A DNA stretch of 64,000 nt, taken from assembly GCA_963780045.1 (NCBI GenBank), contig CAVZZZ010000001.1:3906001-3970000 (forward strand). Reading direction: 5' to 3'. Positions 42,851 to 53,653 of the stretch are shown here, in pieces. This DNA comes from JANXQG01 sp963780045 (GTDB lineage: Bacteria; Planctomycetota; Planctomycetia; Pirellulales; Thermoguttaceae). Position 1 is the stretch's first letter. Each line of letters begins with the position of its first letter. Below the pieces are notes generated by a model. That model was not told the DNA's origin, ran no database searches, and saw only the letters and a list, made by a program, of their open reading frames with translations. The translations under genes and the position numbers were made by a program.

Positions 42851-45541
42851 ATGTTGCGCCATCGTTCCGACTGGCCACGGCGATTGCCGTGCGCTGCACT
42901 GCTTCTCGTTCCTCTGCTGTGCGCCGCCGCGAGCGGCAACCCAATCATTAACGGGTCCGGCATGGTTTCGGTCACGCTCACGTCGGCGGGTTCTCCGCCC
43001 TATCAGGCGCCCGGCGCCTACTCCTTGTCCGGCTTCGTGTATGTCGATTCGGCAGAGGATGGCGTCAAGTTGCCAGGCGAGTGGGGATTGCAAAACGTCA
43101 CTTTGACTTTGACCGAGAATTCATCCGGCGGCGCTCTGGCGCTGACGGCTACCACAACAACCAACGCAATCGGCCAATTCGATTTCACCGGCCTGCAACC
43201 CGGCGACACCTGCACGATCACGGAGACGCAGCCGAGCAATTATCGCCTTACCATGGCCACGGTGGGCAGTTTCCTCAGCGCGAGCGGCGCGAACTTGGGG
43301 CCGGCCGCAAACGACATCAATGCCAATGCTTTGTCGGTTCTGCTGCCAACGGCGACCGGATCCTTCGCCCCCATCGGTACGGGCGTCTATTCCGGCGTGA
43401 ACTTCAACTTCGGCGAGTTGCCGCTTACTCCCATTGGCGGCGGCAGAATGCCGGTCTCTCCCGGCGTGCCCGCCAGTTCGGCCGCCGCGCAACCTGACGG
43501 CACGCTCTTTGCCGCTCTGTCGCTTGTCGGGGGGAACAACCGCTTCCTTGCGGGGCCCGGGGCTGGTGTTCTCGGCTTGACCGCGACGGTGGCGAACCCG
43601 TCTGCCGCCGGATACAGCGCGGTGAACTGGCAGGTTGCCTCGCTTTCAACCGGGCTCAGCGTATCCTCCACGTCCGGCGTTGGGCTTGGCCCACAGAGTT
43701 CGACCTCGTTCACTGGCGCCATCGACGGTGCGAACCTGACCGCCGGCACCCAAATGGCCGTCCTTTCCGTTTCCGGACAGGGGGCGGCGTCTGGCGCGGC
43801 CGTGACGGGCAGCACTGCTTCCGTGGTCATCAATCCGGTGTACAGCCGCGGCATCGACCTGGTCTCCCCGGTCAGCTTCGGCCGCGTCATGCAAGGGAGC
43901 ATCGCTGCTTCGTCGTTCACGGTTTCATCGACCGGCGCGTACCAGCAATACAGCAATTTGACGATGAACCCGCAGACCCTCGGCGGCACCGCGTCCGCGG
44001 GCAGCTTCGCCGTCGCGAACACCGCTTCGGTGCTCTTCAACGGCGCGACCACGACAAGCCCCGCGGTAGCCCTTAGCGCCACGTTTTCCAATTCGGCCGG
44101 ACCCGTGACGGACAACGTCGTCCTGCCCGGCAACAGCGGATTGTTCGCCGGTGAGACGTTGGCCGCCGGTACGCCGACTTTGCCGTCTTTGATTATTCCC
44201 TACACGGCGACCGTGCTTCAGCCGCGGTCGCTGCAAGTGGTCGCGGGAGGATCAGCGGCGAACGCCGTCACCGTTCCCACGACCGGCGGCGGACTTCTTA
44301 GCGGTACCGTAGTCTCACTGCCTGACGCCTACCTCGTCACCAGCGCCAACGCCAACCCCGATTCGGACCACGCCACCATGGTGAACGTAACGGGCCAAAC
44401 CGCCAGCGCGGTCTCAACGGCTGACGGAGTTACGCAAATCGGAACGGTGGCGGCCGGCCAGACGCTATTCAACAGTGGCGGGACTCAGGCAGTAAACATC
44501 TCGATCCAAGTAAACAGTTACGGGCCGACCAGCGGCTCGACAAGCCTGAGCGTGGCGACGGCCGAGGCGGCCTCGGTTCACGACAACACGGCCTACGCCA
44601 CGCTGCCGTTGTACTATACGATCTCGAATGTCGGCTTCGCGGCGGTGGGCGGCGCCGATCCCGGCAATGCCAACAATCAGCTTTTCGGCGCGCCGTTGTC
44701 CGGCACTTTCGCGGGCGGGTCGCATCTGAGCTCGCGGGTCGCGGCCACGGGGAGTCAGGGCCAGGCCTCGACGACCACCGGCTACGACGGCACAACGCTT
44801 TCGCAGCAGTCCTCAGTCAGCGCATCGAATGCGACGGGCACCGTCGGCAGCCAGTGCGACATCATCGCCGATCCCGCGATGAGCGGAAGCTACAACGTGA
44901 CCATGTCGTGGCGTGCCCGTAACGAGGACGAAAACGGCTCCGCCTTCGTCAACGGCAACACGGCGAGCAATTGGTCCAGCGTGCTGCCCGCCGGGGTGCC
45001 GGCTTTGACCAGCGACGTAGTCCAGATCGGCGGCCTGACCAGCGGAGTGCCCTTTGCGATGGAAATTTCCTACGACGATCGCATCAACGACTTTTTGAAC
45101 GGTTCGAGCGGTTCAGCCGCCACCTATCTCGTCAAGCAGGTCGCGGATGCCAATGGAAACTTGAAATGGGAGAATGCCATTTTGGACAATACTACCACCG
45201 GCAGCTTCGCGCAAACAGCCATCGATATGCCGCTGCAAGACGTCTACGACTCCCACGGCAACCTCGTAACCGAGGGGTTCCTGAACATGGAGTACGCACA
45301 AGGATATACGCTTAGCGAGTTGGTGGGGAGTTGGGGCGTCGATCCGGCAAACAACGAGGCATGGGCGATCGTCGACAGCGGCAGCGGCAGTTTTGCCGTC
45401 GTGCCCGAACCTTCGACTTTGGCGTTGCTGGCGGCGGGCGCAGCGGCGGTTATTTATCGCCGCCGCCGGAGGGCAGCTTGTCGCCCAGGCGAAGCGGACG
45501 CCGGTGGCCACCAATCTCGACGACTGCTTCCTCCGCGCTAA
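42851..45541 (+). CDS. PEP-CTERM surface protein with SdrD-B-like N-terminal domain
   Basis: A signal peptide (LPCAALLLVPLLCAAASG) leads to a domain with YSLSGFVYVDSAEDGVK, GLQNVTLTLTENSSGG and GQFDFTGLQPGDTCTI, an SdrD B-like/Cna-B-type fold. The long middle is Gly/Ser/Thr-rich beta repeats. The C-terminus has VPEPSTLALLAAG, a hydrophobic helix and RRRRR, a PEP-CTERM exosortase signal. The frame continues about 20 residues past the Arg cluster and overlaps the convergent pilus-type gene by 92 bp, so the true stop may be hidden by an indel. Confidence 0.85.
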   Translation: MLRHRSDWPRRLPCAALLLVPLLCAAASGNPIINGSGMVSVTLTSAGSPPYQAPGAYSLSGFVYVDSAEDGVKLPGEWGLQNVTLTLTENSSGGALALTATTTTNAIGQFDFTGLQPGDTCTITETQPSNYRLTMATVGSFLSASGANLGPAANDINANALSVLLPTATGSFAPIGTGVYSGVNFNFGELPLTPIGGGRMPVSPGVPASSAAAQPDGTLFAALSLVGGNNRFLAGPGAGVLGLTATVANPSAAGYSAVNWQVASLSTGLSVSSTSGVGLGPQSSTSFTGAIDGANLTAGTQMAVLSVSGQGAASGAAVTGSTASVVINPVYSRGIDLVSPVSFGRVMQGSIAASSFTVSSTGAYQQYSNLTMNPQTLGGTASAGSFAVANTASVLFNGATTTSPAVALSATFSNSAGPVTDNVVLPGNSGLFAGETLAAGTPTLPSLIIPYTATVLQPRSLQVVAGGSAANAVTVPTTGGGLLSGTVVSLPDAYLVTSANANPDSDHATMVNVTGQTASAVSTADGVTQIGTVAAGQTLFNSGGTQAVNISIQVNSYGPTSGSTSLSVATAEAASVHDNTAYATLPLYYTISNVGFAAVGGADPGNANNQLFGAPLSGTFAGGSHLSSRVAATGSQGQASTTTGYDGTTLSQQSSVSASNATGTVGSQCDIIADPAMSGSYNVTMSWRARNEDENGSAFVNGNTASNWSSVLPAGVPALTSDVVQIGGLTSGVPFAMEISYDDRINDFLNGSSGSAATYLVKQVADANGNLKWENAILDNTTTGSFAQTAIDMPLQDVYDSHGNLVTEGFLNMEYAQGYTLSELVGSWGVDPANNEAWAIVDSGSGSFAVVPEPSTLALLAAGAAAVIYRRRRRAACRPGEADAGGHQSRRLLPPR

Positions 45542-46352
45542 TGGATTTCACGACGGCTTTCCCGCCGCCGGCTTCGATCGTCGCGCCGACCGCGTACTTG
45601 CACCGCTTGCCGCTGTCGCGGTCCTCGACCCACATCTGCCAAGCGCCGTCGACCTCCGTGAACCCGGTAACGGCGGCGGCGCTGGCCGCGGCGGTTTTGG
45701 CTTGCGGACGCGACTCGGTCGGCACGAACGCCCCGAACAGGTTCCGCTTGACGATCGCATCGCGGTAATTGGCAAGCGTCGTCTGCGGCGCCGGCGCGGA
45801 CTCTTTGGGCAACTGATCCTTCGCCTCCGCCGCGGCCAACGAGAGGGCCTCGATGGAAAAGTCCACCTCCAGCTCGCTGGAGTTGACTACGAACTTGACG
45901 TCCATCCGCCGAATCTGCTGCAGGTAGCCGGCCGAATAAAAGTCGTAGAGGAACCGCACCAGGCCGGCGAGCGTCGCACGGCAACTCAGCGTGACGGCGA
46001 TCCGCGTGCATTGGTCGCGGCGAACTCCGCCGTGGTAGGCCGAGAGCTTGATGTCGTGGAAATCAGCCTGCCCGGCCAGCCGCCGCAGCCAGTTCTGGTA
46101 GAGCGTGCGGGCCAGCACGGCATCGGCCGGCAGGGCCCGCTTTCGCAACTCCGCCAGGCGCCCACGTTCGCGGTCGGCGGCCTGAAGCGCGTGTTGCTTG
46201 CTTTCGATCTCGCCTGAAACCTTGTCGGATTCGGCGGCCAAGTCCTGGTAACTTCTGCCGTCGCCGCTGAGGAACAAAAACCACACGGTCGCGAGGCCCG
46301 CAAGCCCCGCCGCGGCGCCGGCCAGGATTCTTTCCCGACGCTGAAAACTCAT
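45450..46352 (-). CDS. GspM/PilO-like inner-membrane assembly protein
   Basis: The 300-residue protein starts MSFQRRERILAG at an ATG overlapping the upstream stop (ATGA). One membrane helix (AGLAGLATVWFLFLS) is followed by a coiled coil (EIESKQHALQAADRER) and a ferredoxin-like periplasmic domain (AVTLSCRATLAGLVRFLYDF), as in PilO/GspM. The final 80 residues (GAFVPTES..., GATIEAGGGKAVVKSIS, GGHRRPLRLGDKL) resemble a GspC/PilP-type homology region, so the protein may combine two roles. It works with the gene upstream in type II secretion or type IV pilus assembly. Confidence 0.7.
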   Translation of the reverse strand: MSFQRRERILAGAAAGLAGLATVWFLFLSGDGRSYQDLAAESDKVSGEIESKQHALQAADRERGRLAELRKRALPADAVLARTLYQNWLRRLAGQADFHDIKLSAYHGGVRRDQCTRIAVTLSCRATLAGLVRFLYDFYSAGYLQQIRRMDVKFVVNSSELEVDFSIEALSLAAAEAKDQLPKESAPAPQTTLANYRDAIVKRNLFGAFVPTESRPQAKTAAASAAAVTGFTEVDGAWQMWVEDRDSGKRCKYAVGATIEAGGGKAVVKSISAEEAVVEIGGHRRPLRLGDKLPSGGGDK

Positions 46353-47787
46353 GGTTCCGGGCTCCTTTCCGGCAGGACAGCCGCCTCGAAAGAGCACTTG
46401 TAAGGCTGCACGGCGGTGCTGTCTCCAGTCTTGTCCTGCCGGAGCGTGTATCCGTGCGCGCGAACGCTTTCCGCCAGCCGGGCGATTTCCTCCGGGCTTG
46501 CGCCCATCCCTTGAGGTCGATCTCTCCGCCCTTCACGCCCGCGGCGACGGCCAATTCGTCCAGCACCGCGTCCTTCGCCGGCGGGAAGCACTGGTTCAGG
46601 GCGTAAATGCGATCCAGCCAGTTCACCTCTTCGTCGGACCAACGGAAGACCTCGGCCGCGGCGGCATGGGCCCGCTTGGTTTGTTCCAACTGCCGGTCCA
46701 AGTCCCGCGATTGCTGCTGCAATTTGTCGACGCGGCCGGCCAGCACGAATTGATCGATGCGGGCGTAAAGCAGCCATCCCAGCAATATCGCCGCGGCAGC
46801 CGCGCCTGCCACCGCCCATTTTTTTCGCGGATCGGCGGCTGCCGCGCGGCGGCGGGGATGGAGGAAATCGACTGCATGGCTGGCCGGGCGCAACTCGGCC
46901 AGCAACATGGCCACCAGCGGCGCGAAGCGGCCGGCGTCCTCCGGCGGCTGGCGGAGCAGCGCGCCGCCGAGCTTCACGCTTTTGAATGGATCGATCACTT
47001 TGACCGGAAGCCCGAGGTCGTCTTCGATGGCGCGGGCCAGTTGGAGGTCTGCCTGCGGCAGGCCGCAAAGCGCGATCGATTCGATCCGCCGTCCGCCCAA
47101 CTGGTTGAAGGCGGCGGCCATGGTGAGGCGGATCGCGGCCAGCAGCGCCTGCAGCGGCGGCTGGTCGCCGCTGATCCGCGCAGTGTGAAGGAAGACCGGT
47201 CTGCCGTCCACCGCAGCCGTCAGCTCGGCCTCGCTGCCCAACACATCGACCAAAAGCGCGGCGTGCCCACGGCGGATCGACTCGTCGCCACGCAGCAGCA
47301 GCACGGATTCGCAGGGGCGCAGCAGCAGCCGACGCATTTTCAGCCCGGCGTGCTGGCAGACCGCCTCGAACTGCGCCAGCACGCCCGGCGCGACGGCGGT
47401 GGCCAGCACAGATTGCGGTGCGTCACCAGTCCCTTCGATCGGCACGTAGTCCAGCCGCCAGGCGTCGTCCAACTCGTTGAACTCGCGCATGGCCTGGAAG
47501 CGAACAAGATCGGGCAGGTCTTCGTCAGCGGCGGGCGGCACCTGCATTTGCCGCAGCTCGATGTTGTTTCGCCTCAGCGCCACAAGGGCCTCGGAGGAAG
47601 CCAGTCCGCGGGCACGCATCTCCGCCGCGATACGCCGGCCGAGTTGCGCGGGAGCGTCGTCGGCCGCCGCCTCGGCCTCGCAGGGCACGGCAAACGCCTG
47701 CTCGATCACCACCTGCCGGCCGCGGCCCGAGGCGGCCATTAGGCGGATTTCCCGCGAATCCCATTCCAGGGCGATCAGTGGCAACAT
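46349..47787 (-). CDS. GspL-like (PilM-PilN fusion) pilus/secretion assembly protein, frameshifted
   Basis: The N-terminal 310 residues have the actin-like fold expected of PilM/GspL (MLPLIALEWDSREIRLM, HAALLVDVLGSEAELTAAV, IALCGLPQADLQLARAI). A membrane helix (WAVAGAAAAAILLGWLLYA) and a coiled coil plus small periplasmic domain follow, as in PilN. Near 46500 one base is missing after GWAQ; correction gives SPEEIARLAES and the terminal CSFEAAVLPERSPEP. Corrected length is 479 residues. No secretion ATPase, pseudopilin or secretin gene lies beside the pair in this window. Confidence 0.75.
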
Positions 47788-47888
47788 GGTAATACGCTCC
47801 GCGCGTTATGCTTCATCCAATATGATTATGATAAGTCCGTGCCGCTTGGGCAACCTGGACGCAGCGATTCAACGCAGGAAGGCCGCTT

Positions 47889-48671
47889 ATGCCCGCTGAA
47901 ACCGCACTCATTACCGGGGCTTCCGCGGGGATCGGCCGCGAACTGGCGCGGCGGTTCGCGGCCGACAAGAGCAATCTCGTCCTGGTCGCGCGCCGCCGCG
48001 ACCGGCTGGAGGAGCTTGCGGCGGAGTTGCGCGCACAGTCTGGAGTTGAGGTCCGCGCGCTGGCCGCCGATCTGAGCCACGCCGAAGCGCCACCGGCGCT
48101 AGCCGACGAACTGGCGCACGGCGGCACGCGCGTGGACGTGCTGGTGAACAACGCGGGGTTTGGGGCGCTGGGGCCGTTTGCGGAGTCGGACACTGCGCGG
48201 CTGATGGAAATGGTTCAGGTGAACGTGGCGGCGCTCACTCATCTGACGCGCCTCTTGCTCCCCGGAATGATCGAGCGCGGCCAAGGAGGAATTTTCAACG
48301 TCGCCTCGACCGCCGGATTCCAGCCGGGACCGTACATGGCCGTCTACTACGCGACCAAGGCCTACGTGATTTCGCTCACCGAGGCCCTGCATGACGAGCT
48401 GGCCGGCCGCGGCGTCACGGTAAGCTGCCTCTGCCCCGGTCCAACCGAGACTGAATTCGCCGCCACTGCCCGGATCGAGCGCAGCCGCTTGTTCAATTTG
48501 CGGACGATGACGGCCGCGCGGGTGGCCGAAATCGGCTACCGCGGGTTCCGCCGCGGGAAACTCCTGGTCGTGCCCGGCTGGTTGAACTGGCTAGCGGCCA
48601 TCGGCGGCCGGTTCGCGCCGCGAAGTGTGCCGCGCGGGATTGCAAAGTGGCTCAACACAAATCCGAAATGA
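47889..48671 (+). CDS. Short-chain dehydrogenase/reductase
   Basis: The 260-residue protein has the classical SDR cofactor site TGASAGIG, the NNAG motif, a catalytic Ser in FNVASTAGF and YYATKAY (YxxxK). The Arg after the first strand (VLVARRRDRLEEL) suggests NADP(H) use. The C-terminal part (KLLVVPGWLNWLAAIGG) looks membrane-associating, as in DltE/YqjQ-type SDRs. The substrate cannot be predicted, and flanking genes give no pathway. Confidence 0.88.
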   Translation: MPAETALITGASAGIGRELARRFAADKSNLVLVARRRDRLEELAAELRAQSGVEVRALAADLSHAEAPPALADELAHGGTRVDVLVNNAGFGALGPFAESDTARLMEMVQVNVAALTHLTRLLLPGMIERGQGGIFNVASTAGFQPGPYMAVYYATKAYVISLTEALHDELAGRGVTVSCLCPGPTETEFAATARIERSRLFNLRTMTAARVAEIGYRGFRRGKLLVVPGWLNWLAAIGGRFAPRSVPRGIAKWLNTNPK

Positions 48672-48679
48672 CAAATGCC

Positions 48680-50404
48680 TCACTTCTGCTCCAGGTCCGA
48701 CGCTTTTTTCAGCGTCCCCGCGGGACCGGCGGGCAACTCGGCGGCAGGCTGATTTTCGTGCGCGTGGTCGTGATCGTGCTCGTCCTTGGGCGGCTCCTTC
48801 TTCTTGACGATCGCCTTGCGGTCCAGGTGGATCTTCTGGTAGACGTCGTCGGAAATGACGTAGTACCACTGCGCGAAGCGCTTGTTGAGCTCGCCGACGT
48901 GCTTCTTGCCGGCGGCGACCTTGTCTGTGTATTCCTCCTGCCGGCGCTTGTTCTCCTTCTCGATGCGTTCCTCTTCGGCCTTTCGCAGCTTGGCCCTGTC
49001 GGCGTCGGCGGCAGCGTCGGACTTCTTGGCGTCGTCCTTTTTGGTCGCGTCTTTCTTCGCGTCCGGCTTGGGCGCCGAGGCGCCCGCCTTCTTCTCCGGC
49101 GCTCTTTTCCGTTCCCTTCGGCGCTGTTTTGTCTTCTGGCGGAAGCTGCTCCAGCGCGGGCTTGGGGATGGCGTTCTGGTTGAAGTCGGCCATCACGAAC
49201 AAGTAGCGGTCCATGCCCGGCGCGGTGGCGTCTGCGGTCCCCGCCTTCTTGTCCTTGTCGCCAGCCGACGAAGCGCCGGTCGTGTTGCCGAAACGGAGGA
49301 TGTAGCGTGCGCCGTCGCTCATTTGCAGATTGATCTCGCCGAACTTCGAGACGATTTCCAGCGCGTCGGGCTTTTTCTGATCGACGGCGGCGAGCTCGAA
49401 GCCGCGCTGGCTCAAGGTCACCGCGGTCGCCTCGTCCATGTTGCGGAGGCGAAGGTCGGCGGGCACCTGGGCCGGCTTGCGCTCCACGTCGACGATCTTG
49501 AGGTCGTCCAGGGCGTACTTCATGTTATCCAGCGACTGGGTATTGATCTCCTCGTCGGCGGCGAGCTTTTTTTCCACCATCTTGCCGGCCTTTATGTCGG
49601 CTTCCAAATCCTCTACCAGCTTCCAAGGCTGGTCGCCGGACGAGACGTCGAGCCGGTATTCGCCGTGCGGAACCGGCGCCTTGAAGATTTGGTGCGTATC
49701 CGGATCGACCACCCGCTCGATGCTGTAGTCGTTGATATGCACCTGCTTGAGATCCATCGTGTTGATGTTCAAAAGGTTCGGCTCGATCCAGTCGGCGAAC
49801 TTGACCGAAAGCTTGCTCGGATCGAGCTGCACGATATAGACCGGCTCCTTGCCGACCTCGCGGACGTAGCACTGGTCGGTCTGATCGGCAACGGCCTTGC
49901 CGATGATGGCGGAGGCCAGCTCGGTTCCGGCGGCGTCCTTCATGGTGATGCGGGTGCCTACGCCCGTGTCGGCCGACTTGACCGTTTTGGGATCGGGATC
50001 GACAACGCCGTACTGGTTGTACTTCGCGCGCTTCGCCTCTTCGCTCAGCGGCGGCGAACTGGGGTCGAAACCCGGCGCAGGCCGAGGACCTTCAGACCGA
50101 TGAGCGAATCGGCGGCCGCGCCGAGGTGGTCCTTGGCGTCGGCCGGATACTTGCCGTGCGTGGGAATGACCCACAAGTTGTCGATCTTGGCCACCTCGAA
50201 GTCGATCGGCCTGTTGCCCTTTTGGTCGAATTGCGCGATTCTGAGACTGGCGACCGACAGCGGGTCCTTGAAGTTGGGAAAGAGATCGCTGCCGGCGAGC
50301 TGCTTTTCGCTTTCACGCGGCCTGGCGGGAATGGAAAACCATGCCCCAACGGAGAGCGCCGCGGCGACAAGGATCAAACTGATCGTTTTCGAGTTTTCGT
50401 TCAT
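48680..50404 (-). CDS. DUF4340 domain protein of the Gld-type ABC cluster, two frameshifts
   Basis: The start MNENSKTISLILVAAALSVGAW gives one membrane anchor, followed by DUF4340-like repeats (FEVAKIDNLWVIPTHGKYPAD, YIVQLDPSKLSVKFADWIEPNLL). One base is missing near 50075 and the frame shifts again near 49110; the corrected C-terminus is highly charged (KKDATKKDD..., then FAQWYYVISDDVYQKIHLDR) and ends at 48680. It lies downstream of gldG and is likely part of the same membrane complex. Confidence 0.72.
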
Positions 50405-50409
50405 GGAGA

Positions 50410-50440
50410 GTGCTCAGTTTTCAGGGTTCAGTTTTCAGTG
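50410..50440. repeat. TTCAG-type repeat between gldG-like and DUF4340 genes
   Basis: Two direct units of TCAGTTTTCAG separated by GGT, closely related to the array at 21599-21662. It lies in the 50-bp gap between two co-oriented genes. Confidence 0.55.
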
Positions 50441-50454
50441 CGCGCCAGCCGCTG

Positions 50455-53400
50455 CTATCTCAGCCGCCGGGCGGACACGCCTTCGCGCTCCTTGGAGCGG
50501 CGATGGACAAAGACCAAGCCCGCGATAAGCAGCAGCGGAATCGGCGGCACGACCACTGCCCAAAACTTGTACTCGCCTCGCAGGGTGTTAATCTTGGCGT
50601 CCAAATCGTTGTTGACCTGTTCGAGCTTGCGGTCGTATTTCAGGTCGCTTTCGGCCCTTTTTTCCTTCACTTCGCGACGGACCTTCTCAAGCTCCGTCTG
50701 CATGAGCTGGCTGACCTCCGTTGGGCCGAGCTTTTTCTTGATTGCCGTTTGCGCAACCCACTTTTCGCGGGCTTTGAGTTGACTCTCCGCGTCGCGAATT
50801 ACTTTGTCGTGCTCCTCCCGCTGCGCCTCGGTGGCGGCGATGTTTTCCTTGCGGGCCTCGCGGGCGTGCTCCTCGAAACGGGCCAGAGTACGGTGTTCCG
50901 GACGACGTTTGCGGATCTCCAGGAAGCGGGTGTCGCCCGCAAGCGAATCCAGCGCGTTGAGCACAAAGGTCACATTGTCAAAATCGTAGACAATATCCTG
51001 CCCGGGGAACTTTCCCTCCTGGCGCATCTCGAACAGCTTGTCGTTTACCGCATCGACGTCCGCCACCAGCACGACGTTGATCGGGGCGCTGGCCAGCGTA
51101 TCGCCGGGCTTGTTGGTGATGTGCGCCGCCAGGACGTAGGGTTGCCCTAGGCTCGGTTGGTATTCGAGCGAACGCTCCTCGTTGAGGTGCGGTCGGGGGT
51201 CGAAAATGTCCGGCGGCGAAATCATCTGGCTGACCGGCACCGTGCCGCCGTCGGGTCCGGTCTGGACCAGCGGCGTAAACGTGCGGTTGGGCAACTGCAT
51301 GGCGACGGCGTCCTCGGCATACTTGATAACGTCGCCGACGGTCTTCATTTTCGCCAATTGTTCCTTGAAACCCGCGAGCTGCGCCTTGCGATCGGCATCG
51401 GCCTTGTCGAGAAAGGCGACGTCGGGCCGCTGCTGGGTCTTCGACAGAAGCTTGGCGGCCTGGTCCTTCAATCCGGCGGCTGAGTCGGTCCAGGCGATGC
51501 GAAGCTTCAACAAGGCGTCGTCGCCGGTTCCGCTTTCCGCCAGCAGCAGGCCTTCCGTGGTCATGCGGGCGGCGGCCTCTTTGAGCTTGGCGGCTTCGTC
51601 CTTGAGCTTGGCGGCACGGTCCAACGGATCGCGCAGGCGCACTTCGCCCGCCGCCCTCTCGCGCAGCGCCTTGGCGTCTTGCGCAAGCTGCGCGGCTTCG
51701 GCGGCCAGCTTGTCGGCCGCGTCCTTGGTCAAAAGTACGGTGCGGCTCTCATCGCTCTCGTCGTCGCCGGCGGGCAGGGCGTAACGGTTTTTCAGATCGG
51801 CCACCAGGTCCGCGACGGCGCGGCTGTGGCCCTTGCCCAGCAGATGGGTGATCAACTGCTCGAGGTCCGTGTCATCGTGCAACTGGGCCGGCTGGATCGT
51901 CTTCTTGCCGCTGCCGCCGGCAGTCACTTGCTCGTACTCCTCGCTCAAAGTCGACCACTTTTCCACGTGCTCGTTGAGTTTCTCTTCGTCGGACTCGTTC
52001 TCGTCCTTTTTCAGAGTGTCGGCAAGGTCGTTGACTTCCTTGCTAAGCTGTCGGGCATACTGCTTGTTGTGCCATTTGGCGATCAGCCGCTTGACCGCCT
52101 CGGGCGTGTCTTCGATGAAGCCGGGCCCGTACATCAGCAAGTGCTGGAGCTTGGAGCTGATTGGGTCGCTCTCGTCGAAGGGCGGCTTCGCGCCGCACGC
52201 ATCGTCGATAAAGATGTCCTCCGGGAAGATCGTGTTGCCGTACTTGGGATACGGATTGTATCGTTGCCAGACGATCTTTGCCGCGCCGCCTTCGGGGGAG
52301 CGCCCGCCCATCATGGGATTGAACTCGTCGCTGTCGCCGCCGTCGCTGAAGTCGATTCCCAGCAACTGCCAGAGCTTGCGGATGTCGCCCTTTTCCTGCG
52401 GCTCCGGCTGGCTGAAGCCCATCATTGGGTTCTGTTGCTGGCGGCGGGGCTGGTAGGTGCCGGGCAGGCCGCCCATCGTGAACACGAAGGGGTCCTCGAA
52501 GATGACCGTCGGCTGGCCGGCGCGGATGGCGGCGATAAAGCTCTCCATTTCCCGCGTCCCCATGGCCGAGGGCTGGACGGCCAGCAGGACGTCGTACGCG
52601 CTTTTCGGGTTCGCCCGGCTTGGCCGGCACCATGAGCTCGGCCGGGTTGACGGAAACGACTTCGTACTGCTTTTTCAACTCCTGCACGAGCAGCCATTCC
52701 GGCGAGCCGCCGGACATGAAGCCGCCCATCACGTGGGCATCGGTCTCCAGCACGCCGATCCGCTTGCGCTTTTGCTTGGTCACCGTGCAGAGCGAACGGA
52801 CCAGTTCGTATTCGGGGGTAAGGCCCCGGTCAATGAAGGGAACAACGACTTTCTCCAATCCGCAAGTGAAGGCCACGCCGAGGAAGATCTTGTCGTGCCG
52901 CCAGGCGCCGTTACGGGTGTCGTAAACGTCTTTGGGCACGATGCCGTAGCGGGCCTTGGCGACTTCGGCCTGCTTGTCGAAGCGATCAATCTGGTGGATG
53001 TTCACTACCATCATCCCACCCTCCTGGCCGAGCCGCTTGAGCTTTTCCAGCACGTTGAGGAGGTTGATCCGCGCCTGGATATACGAGTCCGGTACTTCGG
53101 GGCTGACGTAGGCGTCGATCAGCACGGGGCCTTGGATCTTGAGCTTGTCGAATTGGGCCTTGAGCTTGTCGAGTTTGGCTTCGTCGGCAAAGGCCGGCGC
53201 GGGCTTCTTTTCATCTTTGGACTTCGTTTCTTGCGCGGGTTTGGATTCTCCCGTGGTCTTCGCTTCGCCGGCCTTGGGCACCCCCGCAGTCGTCGCCGCC
53301 GATCCCAGGCCGGCCGATGCGCCGCTTGATTTGCCACCGCTTTTCTCCTTGGATTGCTTCTCGTTGACGGCTTTCGTTTCGGCCGCCTTCTTTTCAGCCG

Positions 53401-53653
53401 CCTTTTCCGCGGCAAGCGCTTTGCTCTTGGCTTCCTCAAGCGGGGCGATTTCTTTCTCCAGAGTTTCGGCGTTCTGGTAGTCTTCCTTCAACTCGCCGAT
53501 GAGGCTGACCGTTTGCGGCGAGAGGGCCGTGAGCTGCTCGCTGGTGCCGTCCCGCTGCAGGTCGTAGTTTTGCAGGATGAAAACCAGCGCCCCAGCCATT
53601 ACGGCCAGCGAAATGCAGCGGAGCGCAGTAGTGTGTCGATTGCACCGGCACAT
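50455..53653 (-). CDS. gldG: GldG-like component of Gld-type ABC system, frameshifted
   Basis: An N-terminal membrane helix (CISLAVMAGALVFILQNYDL) and the SEQLTALSPQTVSLIGEL motif match GldG/PF09822-type proteins. A charged Lys/Ala/Glu region, then PVLIDAYVSPEVPDSYIQARINLLNVL follow. Near 52597 an A is missing (AAAA to AAAAA), after which SAYDVLLAVQPSAMGTREMESF continues. The second half has a helical domain (about residues 520-700) and ends with a membrane helix (FWAVVVPPIPLLLIAGLVFV). The ATG has GGGGCGAGG before it but lies inside the permease gene; an original GldF-GldG fusion broken by an indel near 53640 is equally possible. Confidence 0.75.
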
